From NCBI GenBank assembly GCA_025363505.1, contig JANYDV010000284.1:1-24937 (forward strand): 24,937 nucleotides of DNA, in the 5' to 3' direction. Numbering within the stretch: position 1 is the first letter of the stretch; each line of letters starts with the position of its first letter. A program made the translations under genes and the position numbers. Below the pieces are notes generated by a model. The model was not told the origin of the DNA. It made no database searches and saw only the letters and a list, made by a program, of their open reading frames with translations. This DNA is from Bacteroidota bacterium (GTDB taxonomy: Bacteria > Bacteroidota > Ignavibacteria > Palsa-1295). This document shows positions 1 through 8,047 of this stretch, one piece after another.

Positions 1-1
1 A

Positions 2-145
2 ATCATTGAAAACATCCCGGATAAGTGCTTATTCGTGAACGTGAGTATCCCTCGACAACTACAAAAAGAAGAGGTTCTTAGTTTGATAGCTTTTAAAGAC
101 GATTGGGTAAAGGTAACCAAAAGAAATACCCGTCCATCCACATAA
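2..145 (+). CDS. 3' end of an unidentified gene (partial, cut by the window start)
   Basis: One frame is open from the first bases to a TAA at 143-145 and gives the last 47 residues of a protein ending in NTRPST. The tail is mixed and charged, with no membrane segment or motif that I recognise. An AT-rich perfect inverted repeat starts at the stop codon, as expected for the end of a transcript. That hairpin is the main reason to believe this is a real gene end rather than a chance open frame. No function can be proposed from so short a piece. Confidence 0.4.
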   Translation: MIENIPDKCLFVNVSIPRQLQKEEVLSLIAFKDDWVKVTKRNTRPST

Positions 146-175
146 TAAGTTAGGTCAATAATACCCTAACTTATT
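144..175. terminator. AT-rich hairpin between convergent genes
   Basis: AATAAGTTAGG (144-154) and its exact reverse complement (165-175) can form an 11-bp stem with a 10-nt loop. It overlaps the stop codon of the partial upstream gene and lies about 50 nt past the glyS stop on the other strand. It could therefore end transcription from both sides. The stem is AT-rich and no long T run follows, so its strength is uncertain. Confidence 0.5.
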
Positions 176-227
176 CATTTTGGCAGTTCTTTTGGTTGTA
201 CCTTAAGGCGAGGTAAAGTCTCGCATT

Positions 228-1700
228 TTATCCCACCGGGCACTCGATGTTTTCCAATAGATAGGTTTTTACTTTTTCGATTGGTAGTCTGATCTGCGCC
301 ATCGAGTCCCGCTCGCGTATTGTGACGCTTTGGTCTTGAAGTGTATCACTATCAATCGTAATGCAATATGGTGTGCCAATCTCATCCTGACGGCGATACC
401 GACGACCAACAGCCCCTGAGTCATCATAGAATGTCTTTACTGATCTTCGAAGATCAAGATCTAATTTTTCTGCAATCTCTTGCATCCCATCTTTATTAAC
501 TAAGGGTAAGATTGCTGCTTTGACAGGCGCAAGGAACGGATGCAAATTCATAACGGTACGCACTTCGCCATTGACTTCTTCTTCTCGATAAGCATTACAC
601 AAAAACGCCATAAAGCCACGACTTGCGCCGGCGGATGTTTCTATCACGAACGGTACTTTTTTCTCTTTAGTATCTTCGTCGTGGATCGAAAGCGATTTGC
701 CGGAGTATTCTTCATGTCGTGAGAGATCAAAATTAGTTCGGTTATGAATACCCTCGATCTCCCCAAAACCAAATGGAAATTCAAACTCAATATCAACCGC
801 CGCTTTTGCGTAGTGCGCAAGTTTTTCGTGCGGCTTGAGGCGCAACTTTTCTTTTGGCATTCCCAGTGCTGACCACCAATTGATACGACGTTCGCGCCAT
901 TGTTCATAAAACGTCTCATCGGTGCCTTCTTTGACGAAGTACTGCATTTCCATTTGCTCGAATTCGCGAGTACGAAAAAGAAAATTTTTCGTGTTGATCT
1001 CATTACGAAACGCTTTACCAATCTGAGCTATACCAAATGGCAATTTCTGTCGAGTGGCTTGCATCACATTCAGCACATTCACAAAAATACCTTGTGCAGT
1101 TTCGGGACGGAGATAGACTGCACTCGCGGCATCTTTGACAGGTCCGATATATGTCTCGAACATTAAGTTAAAATTACGGGGGCTAGTCAGCGATTGCTTC
1201 GTGCCACAATTCGGACAATTTACTAATTCTAACTCCACCAGTTGAGTGAATAGAGCTTCATTTGCCTCAATCTGAGCGAGGATATATTCCGAAAGAGATT
1301 CTTTGGTATGTTCGCGGTGATCGACAGTGAGATGTTTAGCTATTGTTTGTAATTTCTTTTCATTCATATCACCAAAAAGATGATCGAGACGAAATCTTGC
1401 TTTGCAAGATTTACAATCAACCATCGGATCAGAGAAATTCTGGATGTGACCAGAGGCTTCCCAAACTTTTGGGTGCATCAGTATTGAGGCGTCGAGCCCT
1501 TCAATATCATTACGATTGGTCATTTCACGCCACCAAGCTTCCTTGAGGTTCCGGAGCATCGCGACCCCCAGCGGACCATAATCCCAGCAGCCATTCAAGC
1601 CGCCATAAATCTCTGACGATTGGAACACAAACCCGCGTCTTTTTGCGAGTGATACGATTTTTTCGAGTGTCTGAACTCCGGTATTTTGCTGTTTTGCCAC
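228..1700 (-). CDS. glyS: Glycyl-tRNA synthetase, one-subunit alpha2 type
   Basis: This class II aminoacyl-tRNA synthetase of 490 aa charges tRNA-Gly with glycine in the cytoplasm. The length fits the dimeric bacterial and archaeal/eukaryotic-like form, not the alpha2beta2 form. Visible features are: GLNGCWDYGPLG near residues 34-45; four cysteines (C96, C99, C162, C165) that probably hold zinc in the insertion; YLRPETAQGIF at about 196-206; the motif 2 region FRNE and RTREFEQMEMQYF at 231-255; and motif 3 SAGASRGFMAFL with R361. A C-terminal anticodon-binding domain begins near HPFLAPVKAAI (about 387). The start codon is GTG, and translation from it gives the usual family N-terminus. The frame stays open upstream but offers no ATG, and no Shine-Dalgarno is visible. 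The gene stands alone and is divergent from the cyclophilin genes. Confidence 0.96.
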   Translation of the reverse strand: MAKQQNTGVQTLEKIVSLAKRRGFVFQSSEIYGGLNGCWDYGPLGVAMLRNLKEAWWREMTNRNDIEGLDASILMHPKVWEASGHIQNFSDPMVDCKSCKARFRLDHLFGDMNEKKLQTIAKHLTVDHREHTKESLSEYILAQIEANEALFTQLVELELVNCPNCGTKQSLTSPRNFNLMFETYIGPVKDAASAVYLRPETAQGIFVNVLNVMQATRQKLPFGIAQIGKAFRNEINTKNFLFRTREFEQMEMQYFVKEGTDETFYEQWRERRINWWSALGMPKEKLRLKPHEKLAHYAKAAVDIEFEFPFGFGEIEGIHNRTNFDLSRHEEYSGKSLSIHDEDTKEKKVPFVIETSAGASRGFMAFLCNAYREEEVNGEVRTVMNLHPFLAPVKAAILPLVNKDGMQEIAEKLDLDLRRSVKTFYDDSGAVGRRYRRQDEIGTPYCITIDSDTLQDQSVTIRERDSMAQIRLPIEKVKTYLLENIECPVG

Positions 1701-1842
1701 TGAGTATGGTAAATATTCTAACGCACATAAACGCCGAAGACAATAGATAAGTTGGACTATAGAGGGATTTGCGAAACCTAACCTACGTCTCTACCCGTTT
1801 TATTTAGCTCCCAAAAAGGGAAAATAAACAAAACTATAGATT

Positions 1843-2475
1843 ATGAAAAAATTTGCAATTGTTCTCACAGTTCTTTTGAGCATAGCAAGCTCCAATTGTA
1901 TGAGTCAGATGAAAAAAGTCGAGGATACAGCTCCTTATACAGGTGTCACACTCGATAAATATTGCTCAAACCCGAAGCGCTTGTTGGTGATCGAGACAAA
2001 ATTCGGCACGATGAAAATTCAGCTTTTTGATAAAATAGCACCTAACCACGTAGCACAAATTGCTAAGTTTGCTATTGAGGGTAAGTATGATGGGACAACG
2101 TTTCATCGCGTAATTCCTGATTTTATGATTCAAGGTGGCGATCCGAATTCAAAAGATGCCGATCTAAGTAATGATGGTACCGGTGGTATGGGCGACCCGT
2201 TAAAAGCTGAATTTAATGAAGTAAGTCATAAACGTGGTGTCTGCTCGATGGCTCGTACAAACGATCCGAACTCAGCCACCAGCCAATTCTTTATTTGCCA
2301 TGGTGCACCGACCTCTCTTGATAAAAACTATACCGTGTGGGGACAGCTGACTGAAGGTTATGACGTGATGGATAAAATTGCGGCACTGCCAAAAAATGGA
2401 AGTGATAACCCCGGTAAAGATGCGACCATGACAAAAGTCTATGTCGAAAAAAATGGCAAGATAGAGAAAATGTAA
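1843..2475 (+). CDS. Exported cyclophilin-type peptidyl-prolyl cis-trans isomerase
   Basis: This 210-aa protein has an N-terminal signal sequence (MKKFAIVLTVLLSIASS) and a full cyclophilin domain from about residue 45. Visible family motifs are FHRVIPDFMIQGGDP with the catalytic Arg and Gln, NSATSQFFI, LDKNYTVWGQL and GYDVMDKIAALP. It should isomerise Xaa-Pro bonds during protein folding outside the cytoplasm. The leader ends in SSNC, which resembles a lipobox but has Asn just before the Cys. It could be a lipoprotein or a normally cleaved periplasmic protein. A close paralogue follows after 33 nt on the same strand, and both probably share one transcript. No consensus promoter was found in the 142 nt upstream. 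Confidence 0.93.
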   Translation: MKKFAIVLTVLLSIASSNCMSQMKKVEDTAPYTGVTLDKYCSNPKRLLVIETKFGTMKIQLFDKIAPNHVAQIAKFAIEGKYDGTTFHRVIPDFMIQGGDPNSKDADLSNDGTGGMGDPLKAEFNEVSHKRGVCSMARTNDPNSATSQFFICHGAPTSLDKNYTVWGQLTEGYDVMDKIAALPKNGSDNPGKDATMTKVYVEKNGKIEKM

Positions 2476-2508
2476 TTTTTCTATAAAAATAATACTGAGA
2501 TATTTCTT

Positions 2509-3063
2509 ATGAGCCAAGCAAATAACACAACAGAAGCAGCGCCGTATTCAGGGGCAACTCTCGATAAATATTGTTCCAATCCTGAATCACTGTTGGTCAT
2601 AGAGACCAAGTTCGGTACGATGAAGCTCCAGTTCTTCGACAAGGTTGCTCCGAATCACGTAGCGCAGATCACTAAATTTGCCAAAGAAGGAAAGTATGAT
2701 GGGACGACGTTTCATCGCGTGATTCCTGATTTTATGATTCAGGGTGGCGACCCCAATTCCAAAAATGCCGATCTTTCAAGTCACGGAACCGGTGGGATGG
2801 GTGACAAGTTAAAATCCGAGTTTAACGAAGTCAGCCACAAACGTGGTGTTGCATCAATGGCTCGCACGAATGACCCAAACTCTGCGACAAGCCAGTTCTT
2901 TATTTGTCATGGACCGGCGACATTCCTCGATAAGCAATACACAGCTTGGGGGCAGCTTGTCGAAGGCTATGATGTAATGGACAAGATTGCAGCTTTGCCA
3001 AAAAATTCGAATGACAATCCCGGCAGTGAAGCAACAATGACAGCAGTCTCAGTTGTAGGATAA
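2509..3063 (+). CDS. Second cyclophilin-type peptidyl-prolyl isomerase, no signal peptide
   Basis: This 184-aa cyclophilin is nearly identical in order and motifs to the gene just upstream (FHRVIPDFMIQGGDP, NSATSQFFI, LDKQYTAWGQL). By hand I count about 28 differences over roughly 170 aligned residues. It starts MSQANNTTEAAPYSG, and its first residues line up with the MSQ that directly follows the leader cysteine in the upstream copy. The leader is therefore missing and the protein should stay in the cytoplasm. No remnant of a leader is evident in the 33-nt gap. A tandem duplication with loss of the export signal explains the pair. It is the last gene of the unit, and a hairpin terminator follows within 20 nt. 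Confidence 0.92.
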   Translation: MSQANNTTEAAPYSGATLDKYCSNPESLLVIETKFGTMKLQFFDKVAPNHVAQITKFAKEGKYDGTTFHRVIPDFMIQGGDPNSKNADLSSHGTGGMGDKLKSEFNEVSHKRGVASMARTNDPNSATSQFFICHGPATFLDKQYTAWGQLVEGYDVMDKIAALPKNSNDNPGSEATMTAVSVVG

Positions 3064-3080
3064 ACTATCGATCCGTCTTT

Positions 3081-3114
3081 AAAGCCGTTGTCTTTTCAGA
3101 TGACGGCTTTTTTT
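3081..3114 (+). terminator. Rho-independent terminator after the cyclophilin pair
   Basis: AAAGCCGT (3081-3088) pairs with ACGGCTTT (3103-3110), and two G-T pairs can lengthen the stem. A run of seven T (3108-3114) follows on the plus strand. The minus-strand AlbA_2 gene ends at 3113, so the same hairpin probably also ends transcription from that side, though the T run there is shorter. Confidence 0.85.
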
Positions 3115-3817
3115 ATTCTGTAAGTGTAAAAAATTGTTTAGTCTCGACGGTATGGAGTAAGAGGGTACCTGCACGAACAAGATCAACAATGATCTTACTG
3201 GCACGACGTCGGGAAATGTTTACGAGATCGGCAAATTCATCTACGGTCACTCGCCCATGCTCTTCGAGATATTCAAAGAGTTCTTTTTCATTGAACCCGA
3301 TTGCAATGCGTAGTGGAGGGGAATCCCGCTGCATGCTTTGCATCACCTTCATTACTTCTCGACTTGCCGGCATCGACTTATCTCCAACTCGTACATATCC
3401 GACAGGGGTTGTGTTCGCACGCTTACCACTTTTTTCATACTCAACCAACGTATGTGGTTTGGTGTCGCTTTCGCTGACCATCACGGCGATAATATCTTTG
3501 CCGTTCGACCACTGTACCACTTGCCACTCAACTGGTATTGGCGGCTCACAAAGAAAATCGCTTGTATGCTCGATTTCCTCAAGTTCTGATTTTTCGCTAT
3601 GCAAGCCATAGACCGATCCGTCATCATCAACTCCAAAAAGAATAATACCGCCTTTTGTATTAGCAAAAGCGATCAATTCTTTCGCGATCTTTTCCGGCGA
3701 TGAAAAATATCGCTTAAACTCCAGACGCGCCCCTTCGCCTTGAATGATCAGTTCATCAATCTTTCGGCGGGTCAGTTTCGGATGGGTTCTCGGATTTATG
3801 TGCGATGGATCGAACAT
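3113..3817 (-). CDS. AlbA_2/Schlafen-like DNA-binding domain protein with C-terminal winged helix
   Basis: This 234-aa protein has an AlbA_2 (divergent AAA-4/Schlafen-type) domain at about residues 20-160. Its signature is E28...LEFKR (32-36), KELIAFANTKGGIILFGVDDDG (about 46-67) and a later GYVRVGDKSMPAS. The tail, about 175-234, looks like a winged helix (ELFEYLEEHGRVTVDEFADLVNISRRRASKIIVDLVRAG). Such proteins are usually annotated as transcriptional regulators or nucleic-acid-binding proteins, and the target here is unknown. Residues around the acidic DDDG resemble the Schlafen fold, but I cannot show nuclease activity. The ATG lies 22 nt inside the end of the lipoprotein gene, which implies translational coupling. 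It is the last gene of the par-ridA-DUF5683 series. Confidence 0.82.
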   Translation of the reverse strand: MFDPSHINPRTHPKLTRRKIDELIIQGEGARLEFKRYFSSPEKIAKELIAFANTKGGIILFGVDDDGSVYGLHSEKSELEEIEHTSDFLCEPPIPVEWQVVQWSNGKDIIAVMVSESDTKPHTLVEYEKSGKRANTTPVGYVRVGDKSMPASREVMKVMQSMQRDSPPLRIAIGFNEKELFEYLEEHGRVTVDEFADLVNISRRRASKIIVDLVRAGTLLLHTVETKQFFTLTE

Positions 3818-4764
3818 ACAACAACTCTGTCCTTACATAATACATATAAAAGATCATTGTGAAGGGTGACCATCACCGCATTCCGAGCTTCTTTCGGAAG
3901 CGAGTAGGAGCCGAGGTAATTTAACTCACGAAATTGAAAGAGACGAATCGTGTTTGATCGAGAATCAAAAACAATGAGATTCTCTTCGTTGGTGGTAAGT
4001 CTTGTTTCGTTTGCCGGTGAAAAACGAATCTGCTTGATGGGGGACAGCGTATTATTAAAATTGATAATTGCGCGGAAATTTGCATCGGCAACATCAACGT
4101 ATTCACCCGCATCAATGGCGATAGACTGGGGTCGAAGATCCAGTCCCAGGGTCGAGCCATTGGTATTAATTGGTTGTTGAATCCCTGTCGTAGGATTCAC
4201 GCCGATCAATCGCCGGTTCTCACCATCAATTAAATAGTAATAGCCCGAGCTTGCCGCACGAACAGCCATTGGATAACCGAACTGGATTTTGGAACCAGGC
4301 ACGTGACCCTCGATCGATGCTTGCCAAATAAGCTCACGTGAAAAAATCTCAATACGGTGATTATTCTTATCGGCAACAGCAATAGCATTTGTCAGGAGAG
4401 CATCAATATCCGATGGCGAATCGAATTGTCCATGTGAAGACCCTGCACCGATTACCGAATGAAGACTATCTCCTTTTTTTGTAAATTTATAAATACCCGG
4501 CGCATCGGCATCAGAGATATAGACATCACCGAATCCATCAAAAGAAAGAGACTGCGCATTTTGGAAATTTCCAAACACCCGATCAACTTCAAGAATACCT
4601 ATATAATAATCGCGCTCAAAAACAGGAAAGCTGACTCGCGGCGGTGGCATACACCCGCTGAGAGAAACTCCAAAACTAAAAACGCATATTAACGCCCACA
4701 CGCCATGGCGCGCTCGGAGCAGTCGGGACAGAAAGATATGGGCGAGTTGTCGGATCGGATACAT
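3796..4764 (-). CDS. NHL-repeat beta-propeller lipoprotein
   Basis: The protein has 322 aa from the ATG at 4764. It carries a lipoprotein signal with a perfect lipobox, LSGC; the Cys codon is at 4651-4653. NHL-like blades follow, for example QSLSFDGFGDVYISDA, DSPSDIDALLTNAIAVADKNNHRIEIF and LDLRPQSIAIDAGEYVDVADANFRAIINF. A six-bladed propeller anchored in the outer or cytoplasmic membrane is likely; the ligand is unknown. Upstream in-frame ATG (4797) and TTG (4800) codons exist, but starting at 4764 gives a normal positively charged leader. The first 89 nt overlap the 3' end of the DUF5683 gene in another frame, and the last 22 nt overlap the AlbA_2 gene. The genes are probably translated in a coupled way. 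Confidence 0.8.
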   Translation of the reverse strand: MYPIRQLAHIFLSRLLRARHGVWALICVFSFGVSLSGCMPPPRVSFPVFERDYYIGILEVDRVFGNFQNAQSLSFDGFGDVYISDADAPGIYKFTKKGDSLHSVIGAGSSHGQFDSPSDIDALLTNAIAVADKNNHRIEIFSRELIWQASIEGHVPGSKIQFGYPMAVRAASSGYYYLIDGENRRLIGVNPTTGIQQPINTNGSTLGLDLRPQSIAIDAGEYVDVADANFRAIINFNNTLSPIKQIRFSPANETRLTTNEENLIVFDSRSNTIRLFQFRELNYLGSYSLPKEARNAVMVTLHNDLLYVLCKDRVVVCSIHRT

Positions 4765-5236
4765 CAAAGTCAAATAAGTGTGCGGCAATATAGGCATCAA
4801 GCAAATTTACGACATAGATCAAGCCTGCATAAATATACCATTTATCTCGGTCATCGCGATAGAATTCACGGACGGACGAATATCTGTTTGCATTATAGAT
4901 ATCACCTCGAGCAAGCTGATTGTTAACTGAGTCGGCAGTATAGTGATAACGGCTATTTTGTAAATTTGCTGCGTAAATACAAACACCTATTCCTGCCAAG
5001 ATGAAAGGCGCCTTGTACCATCCACCCGTATACACTTGTCCAGCACCGGGGAAGATTGCTGATAATCCGAGCGCCAACATCGGATCCTTTTGCATATGGA
5101 AACCCGCCGTATCACTTTTTACTACTCGCGCATGACCGACGGTATCCGGATGAATGAATTTGAGCGAATCTAAATAGGATGCTTCTGCAACATTTGCGGC
5201 AAGAAACATACACACCAGAAAGAAGAATGCTCGCAT
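4676..5236 (-). CDS. DUF5683 family membrane protein
   Basis: This 186-aa protein has a signal peptide or first membrane segment (MRAFFFLVCMFLAANVAEA). The DUF5683 core follows: DPMLALGLSAIFPGAGQVYTGGWYKAPFILAGIGVCIYAA, then DKWYIYAGLIYVVNLLDAYIAAHLFDFDVSD. The family is widespread in Bacteroidota, often right behind parB, and has no established function. A TTG at 5248 would add four residues; I prefer the ATG at 5236, which gives a cleaner leader and lies 12 nt after the ridA stop. The C-terminus (WRVGVNMRF) looks like the usual final strand of the family. The 89-nt overlap with the following lipoprotein gene is therefore probably real and not a read-through artefact. Confidence 0.85.
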   Translation of the reverse strand: MRAFFFLVCMFLAANVAEASYLDSLKFIHPDTVGHARVVKSDTAGFHMQKDPMLALGLSAIFPGAGQVYTGGWYKAPFILAGIGVCIYAANLQNSRYHYTADSVNNQLARGDIYNANRYSSVREFYRDDRDKWYIYAGLIYVVNLLDAYIAAHLFDFDVSDPTTRPYLSVPTAPSAPWRVGVNMRF

Positions 5237-5248
5237 TCTACTGTACAA

Positions 5249-5635
5249 TTATTTAGAAAGTACAGATGCAATTGCTTCGATCTCGATCTTCGCACCTTTT
5301 GGCAATGCGCTGACAGCGACAGTACTGCGAGCAGGTTTTGATTCGCCAAAATACTCGGCATAAATTCCATTGACTAATGCAAAATCATTCATATCAGTCA
5401 AATAGATCGTCGTCTTAATGACGGCATCAGTCGAAGCACCACCGGCTGTGAGGAGTGCAGAAAGATTTGCGAGCACTTGTCGTGTCTCTTCTTCGAGCGT
5501 CGCATTTTTCATTTCTCCGGAAACAGGATCAAGCGCAATCTGACCTGAGCAGAACAACAACCCATCGAGCTGGATTGCCTGACTATAAGGTCCTATCGGG
5601 GCAGGTGCTGATGTGGTTAAAATTATTTTTTTCAT
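5249..5635 (-). CDS. ridA: RidA family enamine/imine deaminase
   Basis: This 128-aa YjgF/YER057c/UK114-family protein has the usual length. Family features are APIGPYSQAI (residues 12-21), LFCSGQIALDP (27-37), the active-site Arg in PARSTV (R103) and E120 in IEIEAIA. In characterised members these bind and hydrolyse 2-aminoacrylate and related enamines/imines made by PLP enzymes, which protects the cell from their damage. The start overlaps the parB stop in an ATGA arrangement (5632-5635), so translation is coupled to parB. Why it sits inside the par cluster is unclear; I know of no functional link to chromosome partition. Confidence 0.93.
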   Translation of the reverse strand: MKKIILTTSAPAPIGPYSQAIQLDGLLFCSGQIALDPVSGEMKNATLEEETRQVLANLSALLTAGGASTDAVIKTTIYLTDMNDFALVNGIYAEYFGESKPARSTVAVSALPKGAKIEIEAIASVLSK

Positions 5636-6570
5636 TGTACTTCAGTTATCGAAAGTAGGAGATCGCTCAGGCGTTCGAGATCGTCAATTGAATAAAATTC
5701 GAGGGTGATTTCGCCTTGCGTAGCGTTTTTCATCTTTACTTTGACTTGCGTTTGCAATTTTTGTTTCATTGCATTTTCCATTGGCGTAAGACCCTCGAGC
5801 GGGAATATTTCTCCGCCGGCTTCTTTCATTGGTCTCCCGCTTCGTTTGCGAATGCTACCGCCGGCTTGTTGATGCTCCGAAGCGGCTTTGCGAGCAAGTT
5901 CTTCGAGTTTGCGAACCGAATAATTTTCTTTGACAGCAATACGCCAGAGTGCAACCTGATGGGCTACGTCCGGTATTGCCATAATCGCTTTCGCGTGACC
6001 CATCCCGAGTTCGCCGTTGCGTATGGAATCTTGTATTTCGATCGGAAGCTTTAACAACCGTAAAAAATTGGAGACCGTTGTGCGATCTTTTGAGATGCGT
6101 TCAGCAACGTCTTCTTGACGTAACCCACACTCCTCGATCAAACGATGATAACTTTCTGCTTCCTCTATCGGATTAAGATCTTTGCGTTGTACGTTTTCTA
6201 CAATCGCCAGTTCAAGCATTTTTAAGTCGGTATCAACGTCGATTACGTACGCCGGAATTTCTTCCAGCCCTGCAATACGAGACGCACGAACACGGCGTTC
6301 GCCCGAGATCAGTTCAAACCCAAGCCTTGAGCGACGGACGGTGACCGGTTGAATCACCCCATGACTGCGAATAGAATCTACGAGATCGGCAAGAGCATCT
6401 TGTGCAAAATCTTTTCGTGGTTGCTGTGGGTTGGGTGCAACTTCCTCAAGCGAGATCATTGCGACAGTACCAAGCTTTGCGGGACTGCGTTGTTCTTGCT
6501 CTGAATCATTCTCGGCTCCCGGAATAAGTGCTCCGAGTCCTTTACCTAATGAAAATTTACTTTTAGCCAT
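5632..6570 (-). CDS. parB: Chromosome-partitioning protein ParB
   Basis: This 312-aa ParB/Spo0J protein is a CTP-dependent DNA clamp that loads at parS and works with ParA in origin segregation. Visible features are the N-terminal tail FSLGKGLGALIPG (the ParA-contact region), the nuclease-like CTP-binding domain with NPQQPRKDF and GERRVRA (90-96), ENVQRKDLNPIEEA (125-138), a helix-turn-helix at about 150-172 (RQEDVAERISKDRTTVSNFLRL) and a C-terminal dimerisation segment. The key GERRxRA arginines are intact. It lies 29 nt behind parA and overlaps ridA by 4 nt. A basic, proline-rich linker at about 235-255 separates the HTH from the C-terminal domain. Confidence 0.96.
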   Translation of the reverse strand: MAKSKFSLGKGLGALIPGAENDSEQEQRSPAKLGTVAMISLEEVAPNPQQPRKDFAQDALADLVDSIRSHGVIQPVTVRRSRLGFELISGERRVRASRIAGLEEIPAYVIDVDTDLKMLELAIVENVQRKDLNPIEEAESYHRLIEECGLRQEDVAERISKDRTTVSNFLRLLKLPIEIQDSIRNGELGMGHAKAIMAIPDVAHQVALWRIAVKENYSVRKLEELARKAASEHQQAGGSIRKRSGRPMKEAGGEIFPLEGLTPMENAMKQKLQTQVKVKMKNATQGEITLEFYSIDDLERLSDLLLSITEVQ

Positions 6571-6599
6571 TTTTCTTTGCAGTGAGGGGGAAATGCTTT

Positions 6600-7385
6600 T
6601 TATGACGTTCTTACTTTAATCGTTGGGTTTCTTGAGATCACTTCTTTTGTAAGATCCTGATAGTTTCTCGATCCGGCACTCGACGGGTCATACAACACTA
6701 CCGGCAACCCGTGACTCGGTGCTTCTGAAAGTCTAACGTTTCGAGTAATGACTGACTTAAATACTTTTTGATCGAAATAGCGCTGTACTTCCGCAACCAC
6801 TTGATTGGAAAGTCGTAGTCGTGAATCGAACATTGTCAGGAGTACACCCTCAATATCAAGATGAGCATTTAAATGTTTTTTAACGATATTGATTGTATTG
6901 AGCAATTGTCCGAGCCCTTCGAGTGCATAATACTCGCACTGCACAGGAATAAGTACGCTATTGCTCGCAGCAAGTGCGTTCAGCGTTAATAAGCTTAATG
7001 ACGGCGGACAGTCGATCAAAATATAATCAAATTGATCGGAGATCGTGGCGAGTGCTCGTTTCATTACTCGTTCGCGGTCTTCCATATCGACTAATTCAAT
7101 CTCAGCACCAACAAGATTTATATGCGATGGCAGTAGCGAGAGCCGGTCGATCTTGGTGCTCATGATCACCGAAGCCGGTTGTTCTTTGCCGACGAGTACT
7201 TCGTAAATAGTCTTGGTCAGAGTTTTTGAGTCGATACCCAACCCGCTGGTTGCATTGGCTTGGGAATCTATATCTACCAGCAAAGTCTTGAAACCGGCAA
7301 GCGCCAACGATGCCGCCAGATTGACTGCCGTCGTTGTCTTGCCGACACCGCCTTTTTGGTTTGCTATCGTTATTATCTTGCCCAC
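6600..7385 (-). CDS. parA: Chromosome-partitioning ATPase ParA/Soj
   Basis: This 261-aa ParA/MinD-type ATPase has the deviant Walker A motif KGGVGKTT (residues 11-18), VDIDSQANAT just after strand 2 (switch I region) and the Walker B LIDCPPSLSLLTLNAL. It lacks the N-terminal HTH of plasmid type Ia ParA proteins, as expected for a chromosomal Soj. Nucleotide-dependent binding to the nucleoid and ParB-stimulated hydrolysis drive origin segregation. It is transcribed ahead of parB. The 83-nt gap upstream, to the NUDIX gene, is the only sizeable break in this minus-strand series and could hold a promoter, but no clear consensus was found. Confidence 0.96.
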   Translation of the reverse strand: MGKIITIANQKGGVGKTTTAVNLAASLALAGFKTLLVDIDSQANATSGLGIDSKTLTKTIYEVLVGKEQPASVIMSTKIDRLSLLPSHINLVGAEIELVDMEDRERVMKRALATISDQFDYILIDCPPSLSLLTLNALAASNSVLIPVQCEYYALEGLGQLLNTINIVKKHLNAHLDIEGVLLTMFDSRLRLSNQVVAEVQRYFDQKVFKSVITRNVRLSEAPSHGLPVVLYDPSSAGSRNYQDLTKEVISRNPTIKVRTS

Positions 7386-7468
7386 GAAATGATTATTGCG
7401 AATTTCGAATGAAGTATATTAACGCAGAAATGAGGAAAAACATTGAGTCGGGTTATCATGTAATTTTA

Positions 7469-8047
7469 TCAGGAGTGCTGTTTGCTCTTCCACTGATGGT
7501 AATAATAAAATGCGGCGATCACCAGTGAGTGGGTGATGGCTCCCGAATGAACAAGTTCTTCCATCGAATCGAGGGGTTCGAGCCGAATGTGGATGTTTTC
7601 ATGCTCGTCAAATGTTTGCTCTGACGAACGTTCGGCATTCGTTACTAAAAATGTAAAGCAATGATTATTCAGGAATGCAGGATTTGGGGTGACATCTCCA
7701 ATTTGTTCAATGATGCTCTCGGTAGTCGGTACAAAACCTGTTTCTTCTTTTAACTCACGAAGTGCGGCGACAAGAGGGGATTCCCCGACATCTACCATTC
7801 CACCTACAATCTCAAGCTCAAATTCATTGGTACCGTGACGGTATTGCTCCACAAGGACCAATTGATTGTTAGATGTGATTGCAATAACATTGATCCAATC
7901 TTGTGCTTTTAGTACAAAGAATTCGCCTTCACGATGAGTCCCTTCTTCACTGCGAATTACGGCATCAAGATCAAAAATCTTTGTATGCACCAGTTGACGC
8001 TCGCTTGTCGTCTTCCATTGTGGAAGTGATGAGTGATTTTTACTCAT
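7469..8047 (-). CDS. NUDIX hydrolase, ADP-ribose pyrophosphatase-like
   Basis: This 192-aa protein has a complete Nudix box, GX5EX7REUXEEXGU, at residues 83-105 (GMVDVGE...RELKEETGF) with all metal-binding acidic residues present. The region ahead, VLVEQYRHGTNEFELEIVGG, is typical of the ADP-sugar/ADP-ribose pyrophosphatase branch, which splits nucleoside diphosphate sugars into AMP and a sugar phosphate. The exact substrate cannot be read from the sequence. The ATG directly abuts the stop codon of the CopD-like gene, with no bases between, so the two are probably co-translated. The C-terminus ends in a His/Lys-rich stretch. Confidence 0.9.
   Translation of the reverse strand: MSKNHSSLPQWKTTSERQLVHTKIFDLDAVIRSEEGTHREGEFFVLKAQDWINVIAITSNNQLVLVEQYRHGTNEFELEIVGGMVDVGESPLVAALRELKEETGFVPTTESIIEQIGDVTPNPAFLNNHCFTFLVTNAERSSEQTFDEHENIHIRLEPLDSMEELVHSGAITHSLVIAAFYYYHQWKSKQHS

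Noticed and set aside
644..1021. 125-codon minus-strand open frame within glyS
   Set aside because: The glyS reading frame is fully conserved across this stretch; the other frame is Lys/Arg-rich shadow sequence.
4330..4345. parS-like site with the core CACGTG flanked by AAAAA, 2 kb from parAB
   Set aside because: Only 11 of 16 positions match TGTTTCACGTGAAACA and the left arm is nearly all different, so the palindrome is lost. It lies in coding sequence of the lipoprotein.
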